A stretch of 64,000 bases of DNA, taken from positions 346,347,279-346,411,278 of the forward strand of contig NC_133330.1 of assembly GCF_042186555.1 (NCBI RefSeq), read 5' to 3'. Below the pieces are notes generated by a model that was given only the letters and a program-made list of their open reading frames with translations, made no database searches and was not told the origin of the DNA. This document shows positions 10,276 to 22,517 of this stretch, in pieces. The translations under genes were made by a program, and so were the position numbers. The first letter of the stretch is position 1. The number at the start of each line of letters is the position of its first letter. The stretch is from Aquarana catesbeiana. Its lineage: Eukaryota > Chordata > Amphibia > Anura > Ranidae.

Positions 10276-13200
10276 CCCACTTTTATGCTTCCCACATGTC
10301 ATTTCCTTGCAGTCAGAAGGTTCTGCACCATGCACACTCTGATGCTTCTCCTTCAGTATCGGACTAGAGTAGACCATAATGAGAACCAGGCTGAATTCTA
10401 GGTCAGGGCCAAGGATGAGGGATGGAGACTCCCATCCAGCACTGGAGACTTGTACTGCCCATGGAGTCCGGCTGGTTCTGGCTCAGAGATCCCCTGCCCA
10501 ACATCTCACACAGGAGATTGGCCATCCTGGAATGAGCTCTGCTGCTTTTACTTGGGATGGGTATTCACCACCTCCTCCACAGAATGGCCGTCCAGACAAG
10601 TTCCCCATAAGCTGAATCTGTACAAAAATCCAATTGTTAGGAGACGAAGCAGCTTCGGCTTTTCTTTTTTTATAACCCAAATCATTCCCCTTTTCATGTG
10701 CTGCGATCTGTGCCACCGTCTTTTGTGCCTTCACTGATGCCGATACAATAGGCTTTCTGGAGTGAACTTCCAGTCAGGACAAGAGAAGTTTTTGCCATTG
10801 ATGGTGGCAATGTCTCTGTCCGACCTTTTGTTGGCCTAAACTCTTGTTTTATACCCCACGTATATGATGGCCGCCATCTTGTGCCTCCATTATTTTGCCG
10901 TTCACTTTGTCTATCTGCTAATTTGCAGAAGTGATGTTTGAAATCTTTGAACACTTTTGTTTGTTGAATATTCACAGGTTTCTATGTGTGGCCCTTTGGT
11001 AAAGTCAAGGGTCACACTTGAGGCCCCCTTTATCAAGAAAGTAGACCACCACTTTTATAAAAATACAGCAAATTCAAAACAATATGGCATAAAGAAGCCC
11101 CTGCGCATTTGGATTGGTGGTAATTGACCGTAGACCACTATTTGCTGCGTTTGCAACTCAGGTGGCATGCATAGACATCATATAGACAAGATGTCTTCTG
11201 CCTCCTATTAATGACCATTACTGCACCTTTGAGCAGAGGATCAGAGCAGGCCATTGCACAAGGTGAGCCGGCCCTCCATCCAGCTTGGCATGGTATTTGC
11301 TTGAATGAAGAAGCCGCTCTTGGGAAAGGATAAAAGGAGTTATTGTCCCTTAACTCTGCCTGTGCTGGAACAGATGGGAAGCGCCGGGCCCTCGCTGCTT
11401 GGGATTAAGACCTGTTCAGGGGCCCTCATGGCTGATTTGAGGTTAATACAAGTGGAAAGAAGCTCTGGGTTTTTTCAGGAGGTGTCCTGGGTGAGGAGCA
11501 GATGGTGGAGACAAGCCTCCCTCTAGCTTACTCAGCTGCTCAGGGAAGCTTGGAGGCCACCTCCGGCGTAAAACATTTCCACAAACATCTTGTGGATTTA
11601 AAACCAAAGATCTCGTCTGTTTTCTGAACCGTTTCCCTGTATGTGGGACCTATTATGCTTTGTTTCTCCCATACACAGCGATAGACCCATCTCCGGCATC
11701 GCACAATTAGTTTATATCTTCATCCTTCATCTCCCAAACCTCTCGTGTTTGAATTCTGAGCCTTGTGTGGAGCGATGGAGGTTCTATATATAGAGGTTTG
11801 GGGTGATTGGAGCCCCAGGAGACATCAACCTTTTGGCCTGTCACTTCCTTGGCTTGTCACCATTGCTCATCAACAACGTGACCATGCACTAATTCAATGA
11901 GTGTCAATAAATGTTGCTGCAAATAAGGACTGCATAGAACAGATAGACATCTCCGTACCACCCCCCTCACCCCCAGCCCACAGCCGCTCATAACCACCAC
12001 ACAGAGGAGTTCTGTCTAAACTTGCCCGAAGCAGAGAAGGCAAATTATGGCCTTTCAAGGCCTCAGCGCCTCACAGGAGTCTCGGCTCATAAGCCTCCAT
12101 TGATTAGTCAGCCGTTAAAGATAGAAGAATGTGAACGAGTCCCCTGCTGACATCTAACTGATTATTGGGGTGTGACATTCCACCCTCGGGGGCCGAATAG
12201 CAGCGGAGATTTGGATTGGTCGGCTGAAAATCTCACACACAATGGTCACATGTCTGAGCGACTGCGGAGAATTTGGGGATAAAGAGAATGGAAATTTTCC
12301 CCCAGTAATCTATTAGATGATGCCGCTTGTTCCTCTGCAAAGTGCATTTGATCTGAAAATCGGCAATTCCAAAACTGCAACCCCAAATCCCAAAACGGCA
12401 ATCCAGGTTCATTTATGAAGACCGAGGACAACAGACAGAATGCAGTGAACTCCACATCTCCCCTTTCACAGACCTTGCTGCCATAAGATGATTTCTGATT
12501 GGTCCTCATCGGGTCTGGCGCTGTACTCGGGGATAGTGACTAAGTCTGGGGTTTTTGTTTGTTAGAGCGCAGTATAAAGATTTTTCCACGTAATCTAATA
12601 AGGTTACAGCTGCCGGCTAATAGCTCAGGCCTTACACTGTCACCTAAACCAGCAGATTCCGGGCCAATCCAACTGATTACGTCAACCAGGAACGAGTGAC
12701 ATCGTAGGGGTCTATTAGGGTATAAGGGAGGATAGAGAAGGTAGAAGAGCTTACAATCTTATTTCATTCAGATATAGATCAGGTCACAGTAATGTACCAA
12801 TGCAGCTTATAATGGAGCCTGAACTGGACTGGTTTTGTGGTGTGGAGCTGAATTAAGGAGAATGAATACTCGGAGTACCGGGCCTGTAATGTGTGATGTG
12901 TAGTTGATCCGGTTATCCTGGTAATGAATACACAGACTTACGGGCTGATTATGTGCGGCGTGGTGCTGATCTGGTAATGAATACTCGTAGTACCGGGCCT
13001 GTAATATGCGGTGCTGATCCTGTTGGATCCTGGATCCTGTTTGGCGCAGGATGATGGGAGTATTACTTCTCTGGTTTCCTGTAACCCATAAATGTCCCTT
13101 TCCATCCACACCTCCTCTGTACTATTCTCTTCCAATCATCCATCTTCTGACTTGTCCCAATTATTAACCATTTACCATCATATATCACATGGGGGAGGGG

Positions 13201-13529
13201 CCCAGGGATCGCTCAGGGCCACACGGTGGTTGTGTCTGTCACCTCTCAGCCTGCTGTGTGACAGTGCGGGGTCCTGACATTGCATTGGCCCGGGGCTGGA
13301 GAGGAAGGGGTGAATTGTGCTCTCCACACAGGGAGATTATTGGAAGAAATCCTCTCCATTCCTGACATGCCTCTCCAGAAGTTCACAATCTAATATGTTT
13401 TCCTACTGCTTGTTTAAACACAGTTAATTAGGCGGTGACCGCCATGTGAACCGCGCCGTGTATATCTAATCTGTATGGCAGCCAATGTGCGGCATGGCTG
13501 CAGGAATAAACAGGCCTTCGTGAAGGGGG
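10276..13529. other. Long non-coding interval without recognised genes
   Basis: About 3.2 kb of mixed composition. I find no conserved exon with flanking splice sites, no transposase or reverse transcriptase motif and no RNA gene. A short imperfect repeat lies at 12855-13015, where aatgaatac plus a ccgggcctgtaat block recurs about every 55-60 bp. Short open frames here look random. Confidence 0.45.
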
Positions 13530-15350
13530 TAGCAGCCCCCCCCACTTCCCTGGACCTGTGCCCTTCCCCCCACCTACCTGGACCTGTGCCCTTCCTCCCA
13601 CCTCCCTGGACCTGTGCCCTCCCCCCCCACTTCCCTGGACCTGTGCCCCCCCCCACTTCCCTGGACCTGTGCCCCCCCCACCTCCCTGGATCTGAGAGGA
13701 CCTGTGCCCTCCCCCCCACCTCCCTGGACCTGTGCCCTCCCCCCACCTCCCTGGACCTGAGAGGACCTGTGCCCTCCCCGCTTCCCTGGACCTGTGCCCT
13801 CCCCCCCACCTCCCTGGACCTGTGCCCTCCCCCCCACCTCCCTGGACCTGTGCCCTCCCCTCCACCTCCCTGGACCTGTGCCCTCCCCCCTACCTCCCTG
13901 GACCTGTGCCCTCCCCCACCACCTCCCTGGACCTGAGAGGACCTGTGCCCTCCCCCCCCCACCTCCCTGGACCTGAGAGGACCTGTGCCCTCCCCCCCAC
14001 CTCCCTGGACCTGTGCCCTCCCCCCCACCTCCCTGGACCTGTGCCCTCCCCCCCACCTCCCTGGACCTGTGCCCTCCCCCCACCTCCCTGGACCTGAGAG
14101 GACCTGTGCCCTCCCCCCCACCTCCCTGGACCTGTGCCCTCCTCCCTGGACTTGTGCCCTTCCCCTCACCTCCCTGGACTTGTGCCCTTCCCCTCACCTC
14201 CCTGGACCTGTGCCCTTCCCCTCCACCTCCCTGGACCTGTGCCCTCCCCTCCACCTCCCTGGACCTGTGCCCTCCCCCCCCACCTCCCTGGACCTGAGAG
14301 GACCTGTGCCCCCCCCCGCTTCCCTGGACCTGTGCTCTCCCCCCCACCTCCCTGGACCTGTGCCCTCCTCCCTGGACCTGTGCCCTTCCCCTCACCTCCC
14401 TGGACCTGTGCCCTCCCCTCCACCTCCCTGGACCTGTGCCCTCCCCTCCACCTCCCTGGACCTGTGCCCTCCCCTCCACCTCCCTGGACCTGTGCCCTCC
14501 CCTCCACCTCCCTGGACCTGTGCCCTCCCCTCCACCTCCCTGGACCTGTGCCCCCCCCGCTTCCCTGGACCTGTGCCCTCCCCTCCACCTCCCTGGACCT
14601 GTGCCCTTCCCCCCCACCTCCCTGGACCTGTGCCCTTCCCCCCCCACCTCCCTGGACCTGTGCCCTCCCCTCCACCTCCCTGGACCTGTGCCCTCCCCTC
14701 CACCTCCCTGGACCTGTGCCCTCCCCTCCACCTCCCTGGACCTGTGCCCTCCCCTCCACCTCCCTGGACCTGTGCCCTCCCCTCCACCTCCCTGGACCTG
14801 TGCCCTCCCCTCCACCTCCCTGGACCTGTGCCCTCCCCTCCACCTCCCTGGACCTGTGCCCCCCCCGCTTCCCTGGACCTGTGCCCTCCCCTCCACCTCC
14901 CTGGACCTGTGCCCTTCCCCCCACCTCCCTGGACCTGTGCCCTCCCCTCCACCTCCCTGGACCTGTGCCCTCCCCTCCACTTCCCTGGACCTGTGCCCTC
15001 CCCTCCACCTCCCTGGACCTGTGCCCTCCCCTCCACCTCCCTGGACCTGTGCCCTCCCCTCCACCTCCCTGGACCTGTGCCCTCCCCTCCACCTCCCTGG
15101 ACCTGTGCCCTCCCCTCCAACTCCCTGGACCTGTGCCCTCCCCCCCGCTTCCCTGGACCTGTGCCCCCCCCGCTTCCCTGGACCTGTGCCCTCCCCCCCC
15201 CCACCTCCCTGGACCTGTGCCCTAACCCCCACCTCCCTGGACCTGTGCCCCACCTCCCTGGACCTGAGAGGACCTGTGCCCCCCCCGCTTCCTTGGACCT
15301 GTGCCCTCCCCCCCACCTCCCTGGACCTGTGCCCTCCCCCCCGCCTCCCG
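13530..15350. repeat. 28-bp C-rich minisatellite, about 65 copies
   Basis: The core is cctccctggacctgtgccct followed by a variable C/T stretch (cccctcca, cccccccca, tcccctca), about 28 bp in total. Some units carry an added gagaggacctg segment. The plus strand is nearly G-poor, and the minus strand has several G runs per unit and could form G-quadruplexes. Long frames on both strands (PPPPWTCALPSTSLDLCPP and REVEGRAQVQGGGGEGTG) are products of stop-free units and are not genes. Confidence 0.95.
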
Positions 15351-15389
15351 AGACCTGTTTTCCGCTATGGCATTGGGGTCAGTGTGCCC

Positions 15390-15960
15390 CTTTAAGGCCC
15401 ATATACCGACTGTGTACCTGCTTAACCCCTTCACTCTGACGGTCCACAAATATGCATTCTCGTCTTGAAGGGGTTATAATCTGCAGCTGGGACATCATCC
15501 AGGTACCGTTTTTTAGAGCCGGCGGTTGGCTTTCTTGGGATAACAACCGGCTGGTATCCTAAAGAGTGGGGGGGGGGAGTCGTTCCCCCCCCCCGCAGCC
15601 TTTCGGGGCTCTCTCCCGTCCCACCGGGAGGCCCGAGCGACCAGCCGACTGGTTGTTAGTGGGAGGAGTTTCACCTGCAGAATTTGGCAGGAGAATGGCT
15701 TATAGAGGAGGTAGAAAGATGAGTGGGAGGATTGGCTGCAGAGGAGAAGGGGCGGGGTGTCGGCGTTAAACAGAAGCTGTGTTTACATTTGTGATCACTG
15801 TGATTGGCCATTAGTGATCACAAGCCACAGAGCCACGTGGATCGGCTCTGTGCCTGTTGTCTATTGACGGCTCAATCACAGACATGTAACGGGCGCGCTG
15901 GCTGTGTCTACTTTCTGCAGCCTAAAGGGTCAACTTCCATGTCTTTTAGGACCCAACCAA
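15390..15960. mobile_element. Interspersed repeat with internal inverted repeat
   Basis: A TTAA-flanked start (ttaaccccttcactctgac near 15423) resembles the TTAA-type elements elsewhere in the window. At 15515-15660 the words agccggcggttggc and aaccggct, then gaccagccgactggttg, form imperfect inverted segments around poly-G and poly-C runs. The segment near 15785-15850 with tgtgattggcca and gatcac repeats resembles frog intron repeats also seen at 20750-21000. No clear right terminus is visible. Confidence 0.45.
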
Positions 15961-16759
15961 TTCCCGTTCCTCTACCCCCTTCCCCAGCCAATACTAAGCC
16001 CCATGCCATGTTGTGGTAATGCGTGTGCGTTGTGTTAAGGCAAACTGTCTAAATGAACTTGCTGGCGATGCGCCACAACATTCTTGGCCTCTCCATACAC
16101 TGCAGTGCGTCGTCATGTATTGTAAATGCACTGCAATTCCAGAGCGCCGGAGCAGTTATGCCTTTGTGAATTGGGGTGCCATGCAATATGAATGGCACCG
16201 CCATGTGCTAATGCAGGTCACATGCCTTGGGACAACGCTCACTTTAACATGTGCATTACCCCCCCCCCCCCCTATGGGAAGATCTGCCGTGGCTGCAATG
16301 AGCATGCTACTTTGCTGCCATGTGATGGTGTGGCAGTTGCTCTGCCCTTTGCTGTGGGCAGCTCAGAGCTGAAGATCTTTGGGTGCCAAGGGGTTAACAG
16401 CAGCCCCGGCATCTGGGGGAAGTTTCCTCCGGTTGGGGTCTGTGGAGGAAAGATTGTGGCATTGCAGGATTAGAGGTGCCTCTAGGCATCATCTCATTTT
16501 ATTCTTTTGTAAAGTCCGCCATTGCCGCCACAGCTGCTTTACATGCCTTGTTCAAAGAAAACCAAAAAACCCTTAAATGTGCTGCAAGAATCCAGGAGCT
16601 GTGCATGCGTTACCGGCCCTCCTTCAGGGGCTTCACCCCAGCGCTGGACTTTCCCCCGCCCCAGGAATGCTGTAAAGAATGACCTTCCTATCCAGAGCTG
16701 ATCTTTCCAAGCCTGTAGACTTTACCTTACACATGAGCTGTATGTGGGGAACTGTGTCC
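15961..16759. other. Non-coding spacer
   Basis: Contains a poly-C run near 16259-16272. No gene or terminal repeat is recognised. It leads directly into the 33-bp array. Confidence 0.4.
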
Positions 16760-17815
16760 ATGTATACCACGTCCACAGCCACCCCTCTGTCCAAGTATAC
16801 CACTTCCACAGTCATCCCTCTATCCAAGTATACCACGTCCACAGCCACCCCTCTGTCCAAGTATACCACGTCCATCGCCACCCCTCTGTCCATGTATACC
16901 ACGTTCACAGCCACCCCTCTGTCCAAGTATACCACTTCCACAGTCATCCCTCTGTCCAAGTATACCCCGTCCACAGCCACCCCTCTGTCCAAGTATACCA
17001 CGTCCATCGCCACCCCTCTGTCCATGTATACCACGTTCACAGCCACCCCTCTGTCCAAGTATACCACTTCCACAGTCATCCCTCTGTCCAAGTATACCAC
17101 GTCCACAGCCACCCCTCTGTCCAAGTATACCACGTCCATCGCCACCCCTCTGTCCATGTATACCACGTTCACAGCCACCCCTCTGTCCAAGTATACCACT
17201 TGCACAGTCATCCCTCTGTCCAAGTATACCACGTCCACAGCCACCCCTCTGTCCAAGTACACCACTTCCACAGCCACCCCTCTGTCCAAGTATACCACTT
17301 CCACAGCCACCCCTCTGTCCAAGTATACCACGTCCACAGCCACCCCTCTTTCCAAGTACACCACTTCCACAGCCACCCCTCTGTCCAAGTACACCACATC
17401 CACCGCCACCCCTCTGTCCAAGTATACCACGTCAACAGCCACCCCTCTGTCCAAGTATACCACGTCCACAGCCACCCCTCTGTCCAAGTATACCACGTCC
17501 ACAGCCACCCCTCTGTCCAAGTATACCACGTCCACAGCCACCCCTCTGTCCAAGTATACCACGTCCACAGCCGTCCCTCTGTCCATGTATACTAGGTCCA
17601 CAGCCACCCCTCTGTCCATGTATACCACGTCCACAGCCACCCCTCTGTCCATGTATACCACGTCCACAGCCACCCCTCTGTCCATGTATACCACGTCCAC
17701 AGCCACCCCTCTGTCCATGTATACCACGTCCACAGCCACCCCTCTGTCCATGTATACCACGTCCACAGCCACCCCTCTGTCCATGTATACCATGTCCACA
17801 GCCACCCCTCTGATC
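16760..17815. repeat. 33-bp minisatellite with a 132-bp higher-order repeat
   Basis: The unit is 33 bp (ccacccctctgtccaagta, then taccacgtccacag), about 32 copies. The left part has a higher-order pattern. A four-unit block with cagtcatccc, cagccacccc, catcgccacc and gttcacagcc variants repeats three times at 132 bp (about 16799, 16931, 17063) and starts a fourth time at 17194. Copies to the right are more uniform, with catg versus caag variants. Because 33 is 11 codons, both strands stay open for about 390 codons. The encoded YTTSTATPLSK repeat has no recognisable domain. Confidence 0.95.
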
Positions 17816-17859
17816 AGGATCACACCAGGTAGTGATGAACAGAACAGATAGCAAAACTG

Positions 17860-18640
17860 CAGACTAGGACAACCAGGATAGCAGCCAGAGGTCAGGGCAG
17901 GCAGCGGACAGGGGTAGTCAGGATACTAACCAGAGGTCGGGGCAGGCAGCGGACAGGGGTAGTCAGGATACTAGCCAGAGGTCGGGGCAGGCAGCGGACG
18001 TGGGTAGTCAGGATACTAGCCAGAGGTCGGGGCAGGCAGCGGACGTGGGTAGTCAGGATACTAGCCAGAGGTCGGGGCAGGCAGTGGAAAGGAAAAGTTA
18101 GGATGCAAGCTAAAGGTCAAGGCATGCAGTGAGCACAAAATATTAGCCAGAGATCAGGGCAGTCAGTGGAAAGGGATAGTCGGGATACAAGCCAAGGGTC
18201 AGGCAAGCAGTGGACACAGAAAATCGGGGTACTTGCCAGAGGTCGGGGATAGTCTGGATACAAACTAAAGATCAAGGCAGGCAGTGGACACGGATAACCA
18301 AAATATTAGCATGGGGTCAGGGCAGGCAGAGGAAAAGGATTGTCAGGTTAAAAGACAAAGGTCAGGCAAATAGCAGACACAGATAACCAGGATAGTTGCC
18401 AGAAGTCGGGACAGGCAGAGATTAGGGATAGACAGGATACAAAATAAAGGTCAAGGCAGGCAATGGATACGGATAACCAGGGTACTTCCCACAGGTCAGG
18501 ACAGGCAGAGGAAAAGGATCATCAAGATAAAAGACAAAGGTCAGGCAAGCAGCGGACACAGATAACCAGGATAGGCGGCAAAGGTCAGGGCAGGCAGAGA
18601 TGGCCAGGATACAGGCCAATGACTGATACACCCGAGTCAC
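17860..18640. repeat. Degenerate 45-bp minisatellite
   Basis: The unit ggatactagccagaggtcgg plus ggcaggcagcggacgtgggtagtca gives 45 bp. It is nearly uniform at 17925-18090 and decays rightward, where units read gtcaaggcaggcagtggaca and similar. It may have arisen from a frog interspersed sequence. No coding significance. Confidence 0.85.
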
Positions 18641-19275
18641 TAGGGTATAAGCCGGGTACAGCAGGGACTCTGAAACTATAATAACGATGATGGAAATATT
18701 ATATTACCTCACACCTATAGCTTACCCTAGCTTGGAAATGAGGGCTAATAAATGTTTTTTCACAACTACTTATCTCTGTAATACTGAACCTGATATGAAA
18801 TGGACTAGATGTGTCAGATAACATGCGAGGAACTTTGTCAGCATCTGTTCCCCCAGTCAGTGTTTTGCATCTGCAAAAGTAGCGAAAATAACCCCTTAGT
18901 TGTAGCCAACTTGTGAATATCATATAAATAAGATGAATGCAGCAGAAGCAGGGAGATTCTTGCACTGCAGGTCCTCAGGTACAGCTTCCCCTCCAGCAAG
19001 GAGAACGTTGATCAGCACAGCAGTGACATCACCGAATCTCACTCATTAAAGGGATTGGTTGGTTACCCCGGTGGGCACACATAGTGCTTTCATTGCTCAG
19101 TAATAACTTGTACAAAATGTTTAAGCCTTATATTGTCACCTGTGATGATCAGCCCTTTGTTACCCACATAGGTATATGTAACCTATAACTGAGCCTGGAA
19201 TATGATCCGATCATGTATGATGAAGACCAGGTTTGCTCTGCAGTACGACTTACCTTCTCCTCTTTTACCTCCCAG
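18641..19275. other. Intron sequence upstream of the first visible exon
   Basis: No feature is recognised except a possible MITE end at about 19047 (attaaagggattggttggtt). A polypyrimidine tract (ttaccttctcctcttttacctcccag) precedes the splice acceptor AG at 19274-19275. Confidence 0.5.
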
Positions 19276-19632
19276 GTTTTCACCTAAGCGGTACGGTGAC
19301 GGAGCCGGCGACGCAGTCTGAGCCAGAAGCCACCTACAAAGTAGCCATCAGTTTCGACCGCTGCAAGATCACCTCAGTGACCTGTGGCTGCGGCAACAGG
19401 GACATTTTCTACTGCGCTCACGTAGTGGCGCTCTCACTCTACCGGATCCGCAAGCCAGACCAGGTCAAACTGCGTCTTCCCATCTCAGAGACCCTCTTCC
19501 AAATGAACAGAGACCAGCTGCAGAAGTTTGTCCAGTACCTGATCACGGCGCACCATACGGAAGTGCTTCCCACGGCTCAGAAACTGGCTGACGAGATCTT
19601 GTCCTCCAATTCCGAAATCAACCAAGTGCACG
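19276..19632 (+). CDS. zswim4: ZSWIM4/5/6-family gene, exon with the SWIM zinc finger
   Basis: This exon encodes about 119 residues starting FHLSGTVTEPATQSEPEATY. The SWIM motif CxCx(n)CxH is visible as CGC at residues 36-38 and CAH at residues 46-48 of the exon, inside SVTCGCGNRDIFYCAH. The following KLRLPISETLFQMNRDQLQK segment is highly conserved in ZSWIM4, ZSWIM5 and ZSWIM6. The acceptor is AG at 19274-19275. The donor is gtgagt at 19633. The exon ends in phase 1, splitting a glycine codon. Family members are large nuclear or cullin-linked proteins; the function of ZSWIM4 is poorly defined and I infer nothing further from this sequence. Upstream exons for the N terminus are not in this window. 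Confidence 0.9.
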
Positions 19633-19639
19633 GTGAGTA

Positions 19640-20340
19640 GCGCGCCGCCGCCGACTCGCCTGTAAGAGTAATTATGCACTTCGGCCTCCGAAGATTCCCC
19701 TCCCCCTTCATGACCCGCCCATTTTTTACTATTCAGCACTGCAGTACTGTAACTGGTAATTGCGCAGTCGTGTAACTCTGTACCCAAATGACACATATCT
19801 TTTTTTTTTTTATCCACACAAATATTATTATTGTTATTATTTAAGGTACTTATATAGTGCCGTCAATTTACGCAGCGCTTTACATATACATTGTACATTT
19901 ACATCGGTCCCTACCCTCAAGGAGCTTCCAATCAAAGGTCCCCAACTCACATGCAGATTACTTTTGCTTGTTTTTGTTGTGCTATAAGTGAAAAAAGATT
20001 TACATTTTTGAAAAGAACAAAACAATATTTTTTACTTTCTGCTATCAAACACATAAAAAAAAAAATCCCCATAAGTGTTTATTGATTGGTTTGCGTGAAA
20101 GTTATAGCATCTACAAACGATGAGATATACTGTATACTGGAAGTTTTTTTCTTTTTCATACTAAAGACGGCGATCAGCGACTTGTGGGATTGTGATAGTG
20201 CGGCGGGAAATCTGACACTGGGTGGGAACTTACTCACTGACATCACCAGTGACACTAATACATTGATCAGTGCGAATACTATACACTGTCACTGTACTAA
20301 TGACAGCTGGGAAGGGATTAACAGTTAGGAGTTAAATATG
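19640..20340 (+). mobile_element. TTAA-type frog repeat, interrupted by a SINE tail
   Basis: The words gcgcagtcgtgtaac, aaacaatattttttactt, gtttattgattggtttgcg and gttatagc.tctacaaa align in order with the better-preserved copy at 58807-59740. The piece between about 19825 and 19960 is foreign (inverted SINE tail) and replaces the part of the parent that reads agagctttcttttgctgg at 58948. So this is an older element with a younger insertion. It lies in the intron between the SWIM exon and the next exon. Confidence 0.65.
19826..19960 (-). mobile_element. 3' tail of a V-SINE-like element, inverted
   Basis: Words such as acttatatagtgccgtcaat, cagcgctttacatatacatt and ccctaccctcaaggag are the reverse complement of the tail of the SINE at 59768-60155. 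Only the tail is present, with a tattattattgttattattta repeat at its end, as expected for a 5'-truncated retroposed copy in the minus orientation. Confidence 0.8.
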
Positions 20341-21100
20341 TTCTTAACTAACCCCTCCAAATGACCCCTTTTTGGAAAGTAGACAGTCCAAAGTATTTAG
20401 TAAGAGGCATGGCAAAATTTTTTAAAGTTGTTTTTTTTTTTTTCACTTTTTTTGGAAAATGAAAAAATAATTTATTTTTTTTCCACAATTTATTTTTTTA
20501 CATACTGTCACCAGTGTAGTAGAGAATTATCATAATGGGTGTGGTGGTGATCAGGGACACTGACTGGTGACAGTATATAATTAAAAAAGTAAATATTTTT
20601 TTTATTACATTTGTTTTTCTGTTTAAAATTTTTTCACACTGTGACCAGAGCAATACAGTGTTACCATTTTTTTATTATTATTATAATTTTTTTTACACCT
20701 GATTGTTTATAGTAGTGAATTTCACTGGTTATAAGCAGCTGTTTTTACTGAATGAAACCGATTCATTCAGTGTGTTGTGCTGTGATTGGCCACAGTTAAT
20801 TACATAGTACAGATAGAATGTGATTTGCCCGGTCTGTACCATGTGATCACATTGACCAATCACAGCTAGCAACACAATTGTACACATTGAATGGCATGAA
20901 AGGAAGCCATTCATTGTTTACAATTTGTCATGTGTTCTGCTGTGATTGGTCACATGGTACCGGCAGTGGTCCGGTACTGATCAGTCATCAGCTGTGCCCG
21001 ATTGTGCCGCAGCTGCATGCGAGGTGCGTTTCGGGAGGTCATCATATGACGTCCACCCGGATCGATGAAATTGGTTAGAACTGGTTCATTGAAACCTCCC
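20341..21100. other. AT-rich intron with repeat remnants
   Basis: Long poly-T and poly-A runs occupy 20420-20700. From 20737 to 21080 the word gctgtgattgg (and its inverse ccaatcacag) recurs with cattcattg and catgtgatc blocks, giving imperfect inverted segments of a frog repeat also glimpsed at 15785-15850. No boundaries can be fixed. Confidence 0.45.
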
Positions 21101-21172
21101 ATTTATGTAAATACAGTTCTTGTCTTTTTGTATTAATATAAGAGTTTCTAAGCTGCTTGTGTCTGCTTCCAG

Positions 21173-21321
21173 GGGCCCCCGATCCCACCGCCGGGGCCAG
21201 CATCAATGATGAAAACTGCTGGCACTTGGATGAAGAGCAAGTCAGGGAACAGGTGAAGCTCTTCCTGTCTCAGGGTGGATACTACAGCTCGGGAAAACAA
21301 CTCAACTCCATGTTTGCTAAG
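21173..21321 (+). CDS. zswim4: ZSWIM4/5/6-family gene, exon following the SWIM exon
   Basis: Encodes about 50 residues, running from APDPTAGASINDENCWHLDE to GKQLNSMFAK. The acceptor is AG at 21171-21172 after tgtctgcttcc, and the first two bases complete the glycine codon left by the previous exon. The donor is gtaaag at 21322, and the exon ends in phase 0. The segment WHLDEEQVREQVKLFLSQGG is a signature of the ZSWIM4/5/6 group. The residue choice GKQLNSMF favours ZSWIM4 over ZSWIM6 as I recall the paralogues. This needs a database comparison to confirm. Confidence 0.9.
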
Positions 21322-21344
21322 GTAAAGCTTTAAAGGTGCCTTAA

Positions 21345-21888
21345 AGGCGACGTTCACCTTTCGCAGCATGTTACATGTACCTGTATTTAGGGTGGAATGT
21401 GCGGAATGTGCAACATGTACCAGCTCCTGCAACCGCAACCCCCCCCCCCCCGATCCCCGCCTCAGTGGGAAAGGGGAACTTCTCCCTGTACTCGCCGTCA
21501 GAATTAAAAAACAGCGGCACCCTGCGGGGCTCCGCCCCCACGCGGCTGCGTCTTTTATTCACAGTTTTCTGTGAAATGGATAAACTACAACTACCCGCAG
21601 CCACCGTGTTGGACGGCTCGTAGTTCTGAATGGACAGCGGGGGGGGGGGGGGGGGGGGGGGGGGCTGATGAGCGCTCTTGTAGTTCATTAACAAGTCCTG
21701 CAGCTTGTAAACAGTCAGTCCATATGGGGGTTATAGGGATATATCTGCAGGAGCCTGACATTGCACCCCTGATCCACTGATTATGGGTGCAATGCTCTCC
21801 AGGCTCCTGAAGGGAAAAAATAGATGCACCCCCCTCACGAAAATAGATATGCATTTATTGTTTTTTTCTTAAAAGGTGAACTTGGCCT
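21345..21888. mobile_element. TTAA-flanked MITE, 544 bp, with a 26-base poly-G run
   Basis: TTAA occurs at 21341-21344 and at 21889-21892. The inner ends AGGCGACGTTCACCTTT and AAAAGGTGAACTTGGCCT are inverted copies with a small indel. TTAA duplications are typical of piggyBac and Kolobok type elements. A poly-G run spans 21639-21664. A second inner inverted pair, caggagcctgacattgcacc with ggtgcaatgctctccaggctcctg, lies at 21749-21810. The element begins 23 bp after the donor of the preceding exon. Confidence 0.75.
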
Positions 21889-21934
21889 TTAACCTGTTAC
21901 CTCCTGCTTAACATGTGCAGCAGGAAAAGGGGGG

Positions 21935-22470
21935 CTTCAACCACTTATGGACCCGCCCTATTTTTTACACTTGGTGTTTACAAGTTAAAATCTTTTTTTT
22001 TTTTTGCTAGAAAATTACTTAGAACCCCCAAACGTTATGTATATATTTTTTCAGACACCCTAGAGAATAAAATTGCAATTTTTGCAATACTTTTTCACAC
22101 CCTATTTGCGCAGCGGTCTTACAAAACGCAATTTGTTTGGAAAAAATACACTTTTTTTAATTAAAAAATAAGAAAACAGTAAAGTTAGTCCAATTTTTTT
22201 TTTTTTTTTATATTGTGAAAGATAATGTTACACTGAGTAAATTGATACCTAACATGTGACGCTTCAAAATTGCGCACGCTCGTGGAATGGCGACAAACTT
22301 TGACACTTAAAAATCTCCATAGGCGACTTTAAAAATTTCTACAGGTTACCAGTTTTGAGTTACAGAGGAGATCCAGGGATAGAATTATTGCTCTCGATCC
22401 AACAATCGCAGCGATACCTCACATGTAGTCTGAACACGTTTACATATGTGGGCACTTTTTAAAGGGGGTT
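21935..22470 (+). mobile_element. Interspersed repeat, piggyBac-like non-autonomous family, copy 2
   Basis: Ordered words match copy 1 at 8046-8510. They include gctagaaaattacttagaac, gataatgttacactgagtaa, aacatgtgacgcttcaaaatt, acagaggagatccag and gcagcgatacctcaca. It stands directly upstream of a further family member in the opposite orientation. Confidence 0.65.
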
Positions 22471-22517
22471 GATGTTTGCACCGAATATCTCCTGTGTCCG
22501 GGGCTCTTGTTGTTTAA

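Noticed and set aside
13414..15449. Long glycine/arginine- and proline-rich frames on both strands
   Set aside because: Produced by the stop-free 28-bp C-rich array. Collagen- or proline-rich-protein likeness is only compositional.
16633..17851. 390-codon frames on both strands that look like an 11-residue repeat protein
   Set aside because: The unit is 33 bp, so frames remain open automatically, and both strands are equally open. No start context, no exon structure and no recognisable domain.
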